From Polyporus tsugae (Eukaryota; Basidiomycota; Agaricomycetes; Polyporales; Polyporaceae): DNA of 64,000 bases. Position numbers and translations under genes: made by a program. Shown in pieces: positions 11,477 through 23,152 of the stretch; positions within the stretch are counted from its first letter, which is position 1; each line of letters starts with the position of its first letter. Where the stretch lies: contig JAHRBS010000008.1 of NCBI GenBank assembly GCA_024305745.1, forward strand, positions 434,001-498,000. Reading direction: 5' to 3'. A model generated the notes under the pieces. It saw nothing but the letters and a program-made list of their open reading frames with translations. It searched no databases and was not told the DNA's origin.

Positions 11477-14473
11477 TCACCGCCGGTTCCTGCTTTGCCC
11501 ACTGGGGTTATGTGGCCCCGCCGCAGCGCCCTGCCGCATCTCCTCTTCGTCCAGGCCCGCCTCCGCAAGGATCCGCTCAACCTCCTCCAGGATCGGCTTG
11601 TACTCCGCTGTATGCACAGTCGACACCGGTCGTCAGGTCCAACTCAAGCACAGGAAAGTTCCCGGATGCAGGAAGCAGCACGCACCGTAGCGCTCCTCCG
11701 CGATCGTAAAGCCATCTCTTCGTAGCATCTTTCCGCGGTTGTCGCTCGTCCCGAACGCCTTCCCGGCCCAGTACTCGCCTGTTGGGGCTGCCGGTCAATG
11801 CCACCTTCGTACGGGAGAGGAAAGAGCGACGTACGGGACCGGGCGTAGAACATGGCGAGGGTCTCGCCCGGAAGCGGCGTGCTGATGACGTCCTCCGAAG
11901 AACGCGTCGCGTCCTTCGCGACGCCCATGAACGCAGCTGCCTGAGAGCGCAGCGAGTCCTACCACGAAAGCGCCACGGGTTCAGCACCCTTCCTCCCTGC
12001 CGCTATTCTTTGTAGAGCGGAGCGCGCACGCACCTTCTCTTCCTGGATCGTATCCAGCACCTCGATCTCTTTCTCTTCCTCGTCGCCCACGACTGTGACG
12101 CTCTCCGTCTCGTCGCGCTGCGTCTCGTCATCGTCATCTTCCTCATCATCATCATCATCCCCGTCCTCGTCCTCGTCGTCATCGCTGCTCTCCTCGTCCT
12201 TGTCGTCGATGACGATCTCGGACTTCTTCAGGCACACGTACCGGTCGAGCTTGTCGAGCGGGAGTGTGTAGAAGTCGTCGAGCGTGTACTCGCGCGAGCC
12301 CTTCTCGAATATCCCTCCGTAGCTGCATTCGCATTCGTAGCACAGGCACAGGCATGCGTCCGTGAGCAGTCGACCAGAGACGATGATGATATGGAACGGA
12401 CAAGCAGGGGACATACATGTATAGCGTGTTGCGGAGGACAGCGAGCATCGCATTGTACCGGGGGAGCGGCACGGTCACCATTGGATCGTCGGGGTCGATC
12501 TCGTCCTCCGGAGGAGGCGCAGGTGGCGCCGACTTGAGCGGGGGGGCGGCTTTTTGCATGTTCGCAGGCTTCTCGTCCTCCTGCGAATTAAAGTTGGCTT
12601 CTCAGATAACCTCCTGACCGCTGCCCGCCCTGCCGCAGCACACCTCAGGCCCGCCACGCACCTTATCCACGCCTTCCCCGTCCTCGTCTTCTCCCTCGTC
12701 AAACTCGTCCTCCCCCTCCTCGTCGGGTTCCGGTCCCCTTTGCTGCTGCTGCTGCGCAACCTTCTTCTTTTGCGCGCCGCCCTTCTTCTTTGGCCGCTTC
12801 AGCATCATCGACACCCACCGTCCATTGCCCGGGATCTGGTACCCGTACAGGTCGTTGTGGAACACGCTCTCGAGCGTCTCCTCGCTCGTGTCCTCATCCG
12901 TCACGCCCCCGAACAGCACGCCAATGTTCTTCGCCGTCCAGACCGCCATCGTGCAGCCAGAGCGCAGCGACGGCGCGTACGCGGTCGAGGACTTCTTGCG
13001 CCGCTCCCACTTCAGGACGAGCGGGTCGGCGAAGGACTTACTTGAGGTTGGGGTCGAGGCCGTGGTCTCCGGAGTGTTGAGGGTCATGCTGGATTTAGGC
13101 GGTAAGCGCGACCTTCGGACTCGAAGGAAAGGGGATGGATCAGCGGGATACGGACCGGAGGAACCAGGTGTCGTCGAGCATAATGCCGACCGGGCGCGAA
13201 CCCTTGACGTATTCCTTGCAGTACCCTCCGTGGAGGAGGATGCCTTCCGGTGTGGGTATGAATGAGAACCCGCTTCGTGGCCTGCAGAGGACACATCGTC
13301 ACCATGCAGACACGGAAGCGAAGACCAACTTGGAGGTGACTTACGAGGGTTTGCGGTCGGCGTCCCTGAACTCGATCTGCCGCCACTTGTACTCTTGGGT
13401 ATCGAATAGCCAGAGATCGTTCAGGTAGTTCGCTACGGTAGACAATGAGCCATTTGTTCGGGAGGTACCAGCGAAATAGAATATGCTAACTCTTGATACC
13501 CGGGTCGTAGAATCCGCCGAAGAGCACGATGTAGTGTTTCCACATGGCCATCCTGTGTGCCAAACAACCACACTCTCGAATAAGCTTGTGAACTCCGTCG
13601 TAAGTCGCACCCCCCCCCTCACCGGTGGCCTGATCGCGCGGTAGGGCGGACCTTGGTCTCGATCCGGTCCCAAGAGTGGGTGGAGACGTCGAAGCACCAG
13701 AAATCTCGATAATGGTGGAAGGAGTTCTGATACAAGGACGAAAACTCTCCGCCTGGTTATAAGCCGGGTTTGTGAGTTACTACCCTTCATGCCCGCTCGG
13801 GGATGGCAGACTCACCGAACAGATAGAGCTTACCGCCTCCTGCCGGGGATGCAACGACGGCATGGGCCGAGCGCGGACCAGGACACGTCGGGGACACGAA
13901 CTTCCTCCACTCGTTCTGGGCACGCGTATAGCATAAGTGGAAGTCTCCAACATCCATGCATTCATCGCATGCGCACCTTCTCCGGGGAATAGCGGAAGAC
14001 GTCGCCGTAGAAGTACTACTCAGGGTAAGAGCCCCGAACCACACGGTCACCCGCTCAGAGGATCGCATACGCACCGCCTTTCCGTCCTCGCTGAAGAACT
14101 CCCCGCCAATGCACCACAGATGGTTCCCATTCGGACAGGGGGTGAGCGTCGCGTTCGCGCGCCGGCTGGGCGGGCCCTCGACGAGCTCCTCGGTGACCTT
14201 GTGCGCCTCCTCCCATTCCCTTTGGATCTACTGGCAGTGACCGCGTTAGGCGATCCCGCCTGCACCCCGACTCCTTGCGTCCGCAGGCGGGAAAGTGGGA
14301 AGAGGACTCACCCTGTCGAGGATGCCCTCGAGATCCTGGTCGTCGTCCTCGAACTCATCCTTGGTCCTAGTCACCTTCTTCTTCTCTTTCTTCTCTACCT
14401 TCTGCGTTGCCTTCGCCTTCTTTGCAGCCTTGAGCGTGGCCTTGGACACTTCTTTGCCTTTCTTTTTCGCCAT
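11477..14473 (-). CDS. KEL3: Kelch-repeat protein, Kel3/KLHDC4 type
   Basis: Fourteen exons (14473-14312, 14227-14075, 14015-13977, 13915-13816, 13752-13623, 13552-13500, 13432-13345, 13281-13156, 13088-12662, 12580-12417, 12322-12034, 11958-11835, 11778-11686, 11607-11477) all agree in phase and give 692 residues. The N-terminus is very Lys-rich (M-A-K-K-K-G-K-E). Kelch repeats follow, with W-C-I-G-G-E, Y-L-F-G-G-E, V-L-F-G-G-F-Y-D-P, L-L-H-G-G-Y and V-L-F-G-G-V motifs. Then come a basic/Q-rich stretch, a last blade with Y-I-Y-G-G-I-F-E, and a long Asp/Glu tract (12110-12210). The C-terminus, with D-N-R-G-K-M-L-R-R-D-G-F, is the domain unique to this eukaryote-wide family. Its function is poorly known. 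One exon is 39 nt. The gene is tail-to-tail with the hydrolase, 138 bp apart. Confidence 0.93.
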
Positions 14474-15009
14474 CGCGTCGATGCAGGCCCGCTTTGGGTT
14501 TCGCCTTCAAGCCTTCGATCAGCCCTCGGGTGATAGGCAACTGCGCTTGGTCGCGATGGCACAAGGTTGGTGAGTGAGATCCAGGAAGCTATGCGCAAAC
14601 TAGGATGAGAATAGGATTATAGGACGATGCACAGAGTCGGACGCGCAAACGACCCCGTCAGATCTATGGAGATTAGATCGCATCCAGAAGTGGATCTAAT
14701 CTAATCAATGTGCAGCCATGTTCGTAGGCCAATCTTGCTTGAAGTCCACCTGCAGTACAAACCAACTTGCCGACAGAGGAGCCTTTGTACCGTCCAAAAG
14801 GCAGAAGGGAGCGGGAACGCAGACACACGCAACCTAGGAGAGGTTCGAACAGATGACGCAAGATTAATTCAGGTATACAAGTATCATCGCAACGATCCAG
14901 TCCGTAACCAGCAACGGGGCCTTGTATCTCCTTCCAAACCTCCGCCACCGGGAAAAGGCAGACGCGAGGGATAGAGCTGATTCTCCGTGGAGCAGGGCGT
15001 TCCGAGTAT

Positions 15010-15472
15010 TTAGAGGGACACGGGGACGCATCCGATGCTGACGAGGCCACCTGCGAGCAATCCAATGAGCACGGCGATGCCATCGACAGAAAGGAGGTGG
15101 TGAAGGGGCTGTGCGTACCAACGCTGTTGTTATCGCAGCAGACAGGGTGAGCATCGCTGCAGGCGCTCCAGTCAGCATCCTAATTCACCTTGATGTGCGG
15201 CGTGGGACCTACCAGGTGTCGCTGAATCCAGCACCGATGACGGTGATAGGGCTGCAGTCCACGCCGACCACCACATCAAGGTCCTTGACCAGTACCTGGA
15301 TGAGAGCGGGGAGGCTCTGTACGAACGATTGGTCGGTAGACTGGCCGACCGTGTTGCAGCACTGGACGGGGCCGGTGTTGCACGAGCCGGCTGCGGCGCC
15401 AGGGGTGGGGATGGCAGTGACGGCCGCAAGGAGAGCCGAGACGACGGCAGTGAAGGCGAGCTTGGAGAACAT
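15010..15472 (-). CDS. Class I hydrophobin
   Basis: Secreted, self-assembling surface protein of 112 residues, from exons 15472-15213, 15156-15119 and 15050-15010. The N-terminal 20 or so residues form a typical signal peptide (basic M-F-S-K start, then L-A-F-T-A-V-V-S-A-L-L-A-A-V). All eight cysteines are present with class I spacing: C-x6-CC-x33-C-x13-C-x5-CC-x12-C. The long C3-C4 loop is hydrophobic (L-P-A-L-I-Q-V-L-V). Intron positions fall within the C4-C5 loop and after C7, as in other basidiomycete hydrophobins. Hydrophobins coat aerial hyphae, spores and fruit-body air channels, and lower surface tension. Only one copy is present here. Confidence 0.95.
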
Positions 15473-15610
15473 CTCGAAGGTGGATATGTGTGTGGTGTAG
15501 GAGATTAAAGAAAGAGAGGAGGGCGATCGAGTGACCGGTTGCTGGAGAGAGTAAGGAATGTGAGTAGTTGAAGAGGACTTCGCTGAGGTATACGGCGAGT
15601 GGACTTCAGT

Positions 15611-15617
15611 CTTTATA
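15611..15617 (-). promoter_or_regulatory. TATA box of the hydrophobin gene
   Basis: TATAAAG on the minus strand, about 140 bp upstream of the hydrophobin ATG. It predicts a start of transcription near 15585 and a leader of about 110 nt. A strong TATA box fits the high, inducible expression usual for hydrophobins. Placement is by sequence only. Confidence 0.45.
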
Positions 15618-16545
15618 CCCAGGCGGCAGGCTGGAAACTCAATTCATGCGTCAACGGTCCCGATGACGGTGAGCATAGCCTACGGTACCTCTCCGCGAGC
15701 AGGAACCATCCTGCTCGGAAGCGGGCAGTGTTGACAATGCCATGGACGATGTCTGCGGCAGCAAAATGCTTCTCCGGTGGCTCTGCTTCCCAAATCCGGC
15801 GACTTTACAGTGCCAAAGCGAGAGCTGTGACCGGCATGCCAACCCAACGAGTAGATTACGGCATCGATTCTTAGCACCCGCGACATGTGGAAATTTTACC
15901 ATGCAAATCGTGGCGTGTGCGATTCGACGACACTCGGCCACAGAGAGAGCCGCACGAAGGGAAGTGCGCGGGGACGGCGCTCTCGAGGAGTTCCGGGATG
16001 GCCAATGCATTGACAAGTCTTGTGGTGAACCGCGGCGTCAAATGCCGCACCGCGGAGGGAACCTCCTTGGTCGAAGGAGAAGGAGGACACCGTTGACGCT
16101 TCAAATTGTGGAACACCTGTATTGCAACCGAACCCGAGACTAGCGGGCAGAACCCGAGACCAGCTCGGGTGCGCGCTATAAACGCCGTCACTTGAAAGCT
16201 TCGCGGTGATGTCGTGGGGAGTGAAGGAGCCAAAGCCGAAGAGTGGTGGACTCAGGTTAGATCCGTTCATGCAACGGCCCGATAGAGCCTTTCAGGGGAA
16301 CGCACGGTCCCAGTTATGGCCTGAGGATAGACCACCTAAACACCGAACTTCTGAGGTGAGCAACTGGGATGAGGGTCGAGGGAGGTTGGGCTGGTCTTAC
16401 CACAGCAGCGTTCTAGACACGGTCTCGAATGCATCTTCTGGTGTACTCTCGGGATAGGTGACTGCAAGTTTGCAAAAATATGCCGACGTACATGCACACC
16501 AAACTCTACAAATGGACTCCGGCGAATAGAAGCACATCTCGGACA
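15618..16545. other. Intergenic, no gene supported
   Basis: About 0.9 kb between the hydrophobin promoter and the end of the DUF6593 gene. Open frames of 60-130 codons occur on both strands, but none has a recognisable motif, a spliced continuation or a match to another region of the window. Part of it is probably the hydrophobin upstream control region. Confidence 0.5.
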
Positions 16546-17287
16546 TCAGAACGAGAGGGTAATTTTGCGCTCTACAACTAGGGCCGACATCAATATGTGG
16601 TCGAACAGCTCGTGCCCGTCCGGAAACACTGTCAGCGTTGCTGCTGGCAGCGGTGGTGACGCCTCCAGTGGTGGGGGCACGAACGACGCCACCTGCTGCG
16701 ACCCTCTGTCTGTGCACTGGGGGCATCAAAAGGATAGCAAACAAATCGCACGACATCAGCATGCCACGCGAATACGGAAGGGATGGACGTGCGCACGATG
16801 CACATGGGGGAGCCATCTTCTAGGGTAGTGCGGCAGTCCCATCGCAGCTCTACGTGACCGTACGTCCACAGGAATTTGCGCTTCGGTCGGACAGTCTTGA
16901 TACGTAATCGCGGCGTTGAGACAGTTAAGTGGCACATACCGAAGAGTGTCCATCTTTCTTCAGGACGTTTGACATCCGTGTGGAGTGGTTACCCATCTTC
17001 ATGATTGCGCGACTATGCATGACGGCCACCCTGGTATAACCCTGGTAGGCCGACGATGTCAAGGGGCGAGGATTGAGGATTGCCACTTACTCGAACTCGC
17101 CGACTACCTCCCCCTGCTCGTCCATTCCTCGCCGTACGGTCGTAACGTAGGATAGCGGCACGAAGGGATCCAGGTTGAGCCCAACCGAAATGTTGTAGAC
17201 AGGCGTGCGGGTGCGATCGACGGCCCGGGATGGCAGCAGGAACATGGAATCGCGACTCCATGAGGAGAACGTGTATATTCGGGGCAC
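16546..17287 (-). CDS. DUF6593-domain protein
   Basis: Exons are 17287-17091, 17030-16940, 16895-16797 and about 16692-16546, with phases agreeing (about 179 residues). Exon 1 starts M-P-R-I-Y-T-F-S-S-W-S-R-D-S-M and includes R-T-P-V-Y-N-I-S-V-G-L-N. The end of exon 1 (V-V-G-E-F-E) and exon 2 (V-A-V-M-H-S-R-A-I-M-K-M-G) carry the middle of the domain. Exon 3 has an aromatic R-W-D-C-R-T-T motif, and exon 4 ends with L-V-V-E-R-K-I-T-L-S-F. These features are characteristic of the fungal DUF6593 family, thought to be a beta-rich, lipocalin-like domain of unknown role. There is no signal peptide or membrane segment. The acceptor of exon 4 could be at 16695 or 16692. Confidence 0.8.
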
Positions 17288-18058
17288 TGTGGGCCTCTCA
17301 ATGAGGTTGTAGCTTGACTCGGGTCAGCATGCCTCAAGCCGCGAGCAGTCTATCGGCCGACGTACTTCGGAGGAAGGGATGGCGGCGGGATGTGCGCCTG
17401 CGCCGTGTAGCTGCATGCATCAGAGGAATGTTAGCGGGGTCCAAACGTATCGCGGCATCTCGTAGCCGTACTCTGGTAGCAAACAGTCGACGGGGGACGG
17501 CGGATCTGCATGGTCGTCCGCGAAGGGATCTGTGTGCCACCCCCGAGTCGAAGGTCCGGATCGTCAATACCGAGACGAAGACCGACACCAAGGACGCACC
17601 CGACGTTGAGGGAACTATGACCATAATGCAAGGTCAAGGCAGCAGGGAGAAATTTGTCGCTTGAAAGTCTCGCAACTCGGCGCCATCGTGATCGTGGATG
17701 GAGGCAAACATGTGTGACTCTGGGAGATAGGGGAAGGCGCCGGAGGCGACGCACCTCTCGCTGTCCTCCACGACGAGCTCGGCCGGACTCCCAACATTCC
17801 CCTGGGTCTCACTGCGAAGCTCTCTCTAGATGCTTTAGTCTTCTACTATTCCTTTGGCTTTTCTCCGTCACCTGCTCTGACCGCTGTGACGCGCTTTATT
17901 CTCGGCCTACAATTTCCCATTGTCCAAGGCGTGCCTGGCGACTGCATACATAGTGCTATACCCAACCCCATTCCCTCTCGACCATTCCCTAAGGACCACC
18001 CAAGGACCCAACACCCTACTCCTTAGTCACTCTCACTGCTGGCCTGTTGGTGACAAGG

Positions 18059-20126
18059 ATGCCACTCGTATTCCCCGCTCCTCCCATCTCGCTGTCAACT
18101 GCCCACGCGTTCGCCGCCTTCTTCACGTTCTCCTACGTCGGCTCGCTCTACGTCTCGAAGAACGCCCGACTATCATTCAGGGACGCCGTGTCTCTCAATG
18201 TCCGCGACGGAGAAAAGAGGGCGAAGAAGACCGATGAGCGATGGAGGAACGATCCGGGCGTCATTCGCGCGAGGCTCTTCGCGGCCACCATGAGCACGGT
18301 GGGGAGCGTGCTCGCCGTGTATTGGCTGGTGGGGAGCGTCATTCCCGAGGCTGAGGTATGTACACGTTGTTAAAATAGCCGTCTCTTGTCGAGTATCATG
18401 GCAACACGGGGTCGTCAACGACGATCGAGTGCGTATTCGGTGCGGTGTGCTCGGATATAAGGGAAGGGAGGCATCCTAATCGACACTGGGCAACGCGGAG
18501 CCCAGGCCTGCCACAGGGTGGCCGAGGTATCGTGCATGCAAGTGTGCGAAGGGGTGGTCAGAGACCTTCCCGGATTCCCCAGTAGTAAGAGTTGCAGATG
18601 CTGAATGGTGCGGCCTGTTGTATGCGCACGGAACGCGCCGCCCGCAAGGTGCGGTAGTACTGCTGGATCCACTACAGTATAGACAGGCTGTTCGACAGTT
18701 TGCCCACCAACGTTCGTGGAGACGCGCATACAACTCGAACCAGTGCAGTTCTTCTGTTGTGTGCACTAGTCTTTGGGCAATACATTTATTGGCTCTGCCG
18801 TCACGGCATTGAACGTTCTAAGGAGATTCGCTCGGTGATCCTTCTCGCGTCATGAAATGGCAGACGGATTCATCGGCGTAGGAGGAGATCCCAACAATGA
18901 GCTTGGCTTGGTCCTCCCGGGTCTTATCATGCAGCAACAAGGCGAATATTATAGAGTTACTGGTCACCATTATGATCCGCAGCTACTTCCTGCGCGACCT
19001 TCCCGATAGCCCTTGTCACATTCGCCCAGAATTTCTTTCTTAGGGAATAAGCACTAACGAACGTCATTTCAGAAGAGTAAACGCTCCTCGGTTGTCATTG
19101 AGTCCACGCTTTTCCGCCTCGGCATCACCCTCGACTTCGCGCGGAATAATCCCCCTTACATTGTCCTACCATGCCTAATCGCTCCTATCTTATATCTCGG
19201 CCCTCTCTACGCCATCTCTCTCTGGGAGGCGCTTCCCTTCCAACGACGGTGGAGTCTCGCCGACTTCCTATCAACCCTCACTTCCTGGATCGGGTTGCGG
19301 AACTTTGTCGTGGTGCGACCCCACCTTGTCTCGTCCGCTCGGGACGCTCGAAGCTGATTACGAACCTGTCTGGCAGGGGCCGATCACTGAAGAGGTCGTC
19401 TTCAGGGCTTGTGTCCTCGCGGTTTATCATATGGCTGGCGTCTCCCGCAAGAAGATGATCTTCCTCTCTCCGCTAGCGTTCGGAGTCGGTAAGTTGGTCC
19501 ATCTTCTCACCAGTGTCTCGGGAACCTTCGTGACTATGTGCGCTTACATGTCCATTCGACCACAAGCGCACCTCCACCATGCCTGGGACACCTACAACCG
19601 CTATGGTCGGACAGCCTCCGCTCTTAGGATCGCCACCATGCAAACCCGTCAGTATCCCGCTCATCACTCCCGCCGAGCGAACACAATTAACAGTGCAAAC
19701 GCTTGGCAGTGTCTCAGTTCGTATACACAAGCCTCTTCGGCTTCCACTGTGCGTTCCTTTTCCTCCGCACAGGCTCCCTCCTTCCACCCACGGTATCCCA
19801 TATATTCTGCAATGTCATGGGCCTCCCGCAATACGGCCTTCACGTGCGGATGTTCCCGAAGCGGCGCCGCGGTGAGTGTCTCCCACCATCCCATCTCGAC
19901 CAATTTCCGCTGACGGAGCCCGATCGGCGTGTGTGTGTCTGTGTGTCTGTGCGTTTGTTTGCTTCCTCGCACCTTCTGCGGCTTCTGTGGTTCGCGCCGG
20001 GACACCACAGCCATCCAAATCGCGTATCTGCTCGGGATCGCGGGGTATGTGTACACGATGCGCGGGTGGACCCAGGCGGACGACAGTTTATTTTGGCCAG
20101 CGATAGGACAGCCCGGGCGATTCTGA
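18059..20126 (+). CDS. RCE1: CAAX prenyl protease 2 (type II CAAX endopeptidase)
   Basis: ER-membrane protease that removes the last three residues of prenylated CAAX proteins such as Ras and a-factor-like pheromones. Exons are 18059-18355, 19073-19312, 19377-19488, 19567-19647, 19710-19871 and 20011-20126, giving 335 residues with all phases agreeing. Catalytic motifs of the ABI/Rce1 family are present: [10 protein letters not shown] (the E-E-x-x-x-R motif), F-G-V-A-H (F-x-x-x-H) and S-H-I-F-C-N-V-M-G (H-x-x-x-N). Several hydrophobic helices flank them. The start is the first ATG of the hydrophobic N-terminal frame. Intron 1 is 717 nt, ten times the usual size here. Basidiomycete mating pheromones are farnesylated CAAX peptides, so the protein probably also serves mating. 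Confidence 0.93.
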
Positions 20127-21313
20127 ATGTGTACCAAGGCATGGAGATGTCGGCGGGCCTCCCGGGGTTCTGCGAGCATAGAGGTCCAAGATGGAAGCTT
20201 GCATCCCACCCAGTTGCCCGATATCCCAGTGGCCGGCGGAGAGGGTGGCATCGATAGCGAAGGATGGGCGATGAGCGGATGACGAGGATCAGGGGATCTC
20301 ACCATCCAGTGCGCGCAGCGTTCATATCGCACTGCTATTCACCATCGAACTCCGAATCGACAGCCGGCGGTCATGGACGGAGTAGCGAGTGGCGTCGCGG
20401 CTTCGGCGAGAGCGCGAGAGGAGAGGTGCACGCAAGCCTTTCGTCTCCCTCGGAGTGTCACTCGGACCTCCCACAGTAGGCATTCGCGGCCCCCATCATA
20501 CTCATCCACCCATATGTTCATAGTGCGTACCTTGGCCCAAATACACCTCCATTGCCAATTAGCATTCTCTTCTCCGCGCACCCAACAAGGTCCACCAAGG
20601 TCCCCCAGCCGTCCAAATACGCTCTGGGCAAGGAACAACACGAGGCTATCGCGTGTTTCGCAGCCGCGCACACAGCACCGAGGCGGAAGGCCTGGGGGGC
20701 CCACGCGGGACCGCGGCTGCACAACGCGCAAAAACGAACGGCATGCGCGGCGAGCCTCGTTTCGTTCCTCCTTTCACCATGGACAGAAGCCTTGCCAAAC
20801 CCGTGATCGTCTCGGTTTGCTCCCGCCTCGCGGTTCCGTTGGTCCTAGGACATGCACTGAAGGCGCCCGCAGCTGGTCCAGCCAAAGCGGCGTTTGTCTC
20901 GCTTCCCGAGCGTCTTCCGCGGGGTTCCTGAAACTAGTAAGTCGACGGAGCAGGACCGTGGCCGCCGCACGTACATATAAACCGCTTGCCTGCCTCCTCG
21001 GTCTCACCGAATCCCCTCCCGTGCTCGTGCTCGTGTTTGCCGTCGTTGCTGCGTCTGCCTCGCATCTACGGCCGCGTCATTCTTGGTGCTACTGCTGCCA
21101 GAGCACCGTTGTTGATCTGTGATCAGCTGTCTCGTATAACTGCACGCGGGTAAAATCTCCGCGTCCGCTTGGGTGGCTCAACGGACGTCATCGCGCCTTG
21201 GCTGCAGTCATTTAACTCGACCACCTCCACTGCACACCTTTGTTCCTTTGTCTCCCCCTTTCAACCTCTCGCCTTTGACCAGCAGCACGCTTGCCGCCCC
21301 TCGACCACACATC
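20127..21313. other. Intergenic, no gene supported; TATA-like site near its end
   Basis: Open frames up to 249 codons (20373-21122) are present, but they are compositionally biased (Arg/Ser-rich), carry no motif and have no splice partners. A TATAAA at 20976-20981 could serve the gene starting at 21314. Short CCTCC-rich pyrimidine tracts are seen at 21190-21300, just upstream of that start. Confidence 0.45.
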
Positions 21314-22586
21314 ATGCCTCCCTTGCCGCGTTGGCTGGACAAAGCGCGAGCCACGAGTGCTCGCCTTATATCAAGCGACTCCGACGGCCAAGACTCCAGG
21401 ACGAGACCTCCTACCACCAGCCGCAGCATCCTCGCCCGCGCACGCTCAGTCCGCAACCGCACGCGCGACGTCGACAACTACGCCGACATCCCGCCCTTCC
21501 TCCTCCCGCTCTCCGTGCGCGTCCAGCTCGACCGCTCGCGCTCCAAACACAAAGCCCGCTCGCGCGCCGCCCCGTACGACAAGACCCAATTGCAGGCGCA
21601 GGCGAAAGCCCCCGTACGTCCTCTCCACCCATTCGTCCTCTGCTCACGCGACGTCCGAGATCCTGACGCGCGCCCCATCCCCGTCCCCGTCCCCGTCCTT
21701 CCCTCGGCTTGACACACAGAAGCAGCAGACTCAGAAGCAGAAGCGTCCCAGCCCGATCGCGACTCTCACGATGCCCGCCCTCCTGAAGCGCCTCGCCGGC
21801 CCGCGGACGTGCCCGATCGTCGTCGCGCAGTACAAGGACGAGTACCGCGGCGTCGGGCACGAGGAGGACCTGCACTGGGCGCTCGTCGTCATCACCGACC
21901 GCGCGACGCTCTCGGGCCCGTCCTTCCAGGCGTACGCCCAGCGCCGCCGCCGCCGCCGCCTCTCCAAATCCGCAAAGCCCAAGGCGCGCCGCCCGTCGCT
22001 GTCCAATGCGCAGCGCTCCTCGACGGGTGCTGACGCCACGAGGACCCTGCACGACGCCACCACACAGACAAAGACAAAGACAAAGACGAAGACGCTGCAC
22101 TCGGACGGGAACAGGGAGGGCGCGGAGACCCGCACGCGCGAGCGCGAGCCGGACCTTAGACTGGAGGACGAGTTCGACACGCAGTGGTACGCGCGGCACG
22201 CGCCCGCGTCGCTGTACGACGTGTGCGCGACGGTGCGCACGTTGTGCCTCGGCGGGGTGCAGGTCGGCGGGGTGCGCACGGCGGACGTCGGCAAGCTCAC
22301 CGAGTACCTCCAGAGCCACCCGCCGGCGCCGACGCATGCCGAGTGGTCGTCGCGCGACTACGTGCTCGAGCTCCTGGAGTTGCTCCGGCCGTTCAAGATG
22401 CTGCGGGACGACCTGCAGAGCCTGCCGCTGCGCAAGGGGAGGGGAAGGAGGGGGAAGCAGATCGGGGGAGGGATGGTGACGGTCGAGGTAGCTGACTTGC
22501 TGCCGGAGCTGAGGGAGGTGGGGAGGGCGACGCAGGAGAGCATCTTCAACGAAGAGTTTCGGCCGTGCGTCAAGTACCATTCTTGA
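21314..22586 (+). CDS. Basic hypothetical protein, basidiomycete type (DUF6914-like?)
   Basis: Two exons, 21314-21613 and 21720-22586, join in phase 0 to give 388 residues. The first exon (M-P-P-L-P-R-W-L-D-K) is Arg/Ser-rich. The second has a conserved-looking core: L-A-G-P-R-T-C-P-I-V-V-A-Q-Y, then D-L-H-W-A-L-V-V-I-T-D-R, then V-R-T-L-C-L-G-G-V-Q-V-G, then a C-terminal L-E-L-L-E-L-L-R-P segment. That resembles a fungal domain I associate, without certainty, with DUF6914. Between these lie a poly-Arg run (near 21940) and a Lys-Thr repeat (22070-22090), which suggest disorder or nucleic-acid contact. G+C is unusually high. No enzymatic motif is visible. It is possible that exon 1 belongs to a separate gene. 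Confidence 0.65.
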
Positions 22587-23152
22587 CTTTCGCATGGGGT
22601 TTGTGTTTTTGGGGGACATTGTTGGACTGGATTTTGGATATTCTGGGGTGGACGCGTTACTTGGAAGGGGCTGTATCGGTAGCTACCTGTCATTCGCCGT
22701 TTTGCTGTTGTACGATACCGTGGCCCGCTCGTGCAGTGCGCTTTGAGCTGGGCCGTCTCTGGAGAAACATACAGTAGTACATGCCAATATACTTGTCTTT
22801 GCGCATTAATCCTCCTCGGTGGTTCTCTCTGTACACGCAAACGACGATGACGATGCGGCCGGAAAGATCGCCCAAAGTGCGGATGCGTGATAGCGCATTT
22901 CCAGATAGCTAGCGTACACGTGAATCCGATGCGATTGCGATGAGAGATAGGACAGCATGAGATGGAAAAGAAGGCGAAGGTCGCACCTCCATAGACCCTC
23001 AGATCTACGCCTCCACCGAAGTCATGCAGTCACACCCCCTTCCGGACTCTTTCCACCTCGTCGGCGTCCCGCAAATCTCGGCTGTGACCCATCCCAGTAG
23101 ATATCGGCATATGTCTGTGGCGGGTGCGATAGCAGATCGGGGTGCGTCCAGC
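22587..23152. other. Intergenic region between convergent genes
   Basis: Contains the 3' ends of the basic hypothetical gene (plus strand) and the MYND gene (minus strand). No ORF with support. A hexamer close to AATAAA is not clear on either strand. Confidence 0.5.

Noticed and set aside
12554..13294. Long plus-strand frames across the kelch gene
   Set aside because: Antisense shadows of exons whose phases, kelch motifs and splice sites are fully consistent on the minus strand.
20373..21122. 249-codon open frame on the plus strand
   Set aside because: Arg/Ser-biased, no motif, no splice partner, and lies in a high-G+C upstream region; probably chance.
21411..22619. 402-codon frame antisense to the basic hypothetical gene
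   Set aside because: A mirror of the very G+C-rich third positions of the plus-strand gene; Arg/Leu/Gly-rich without motifs.
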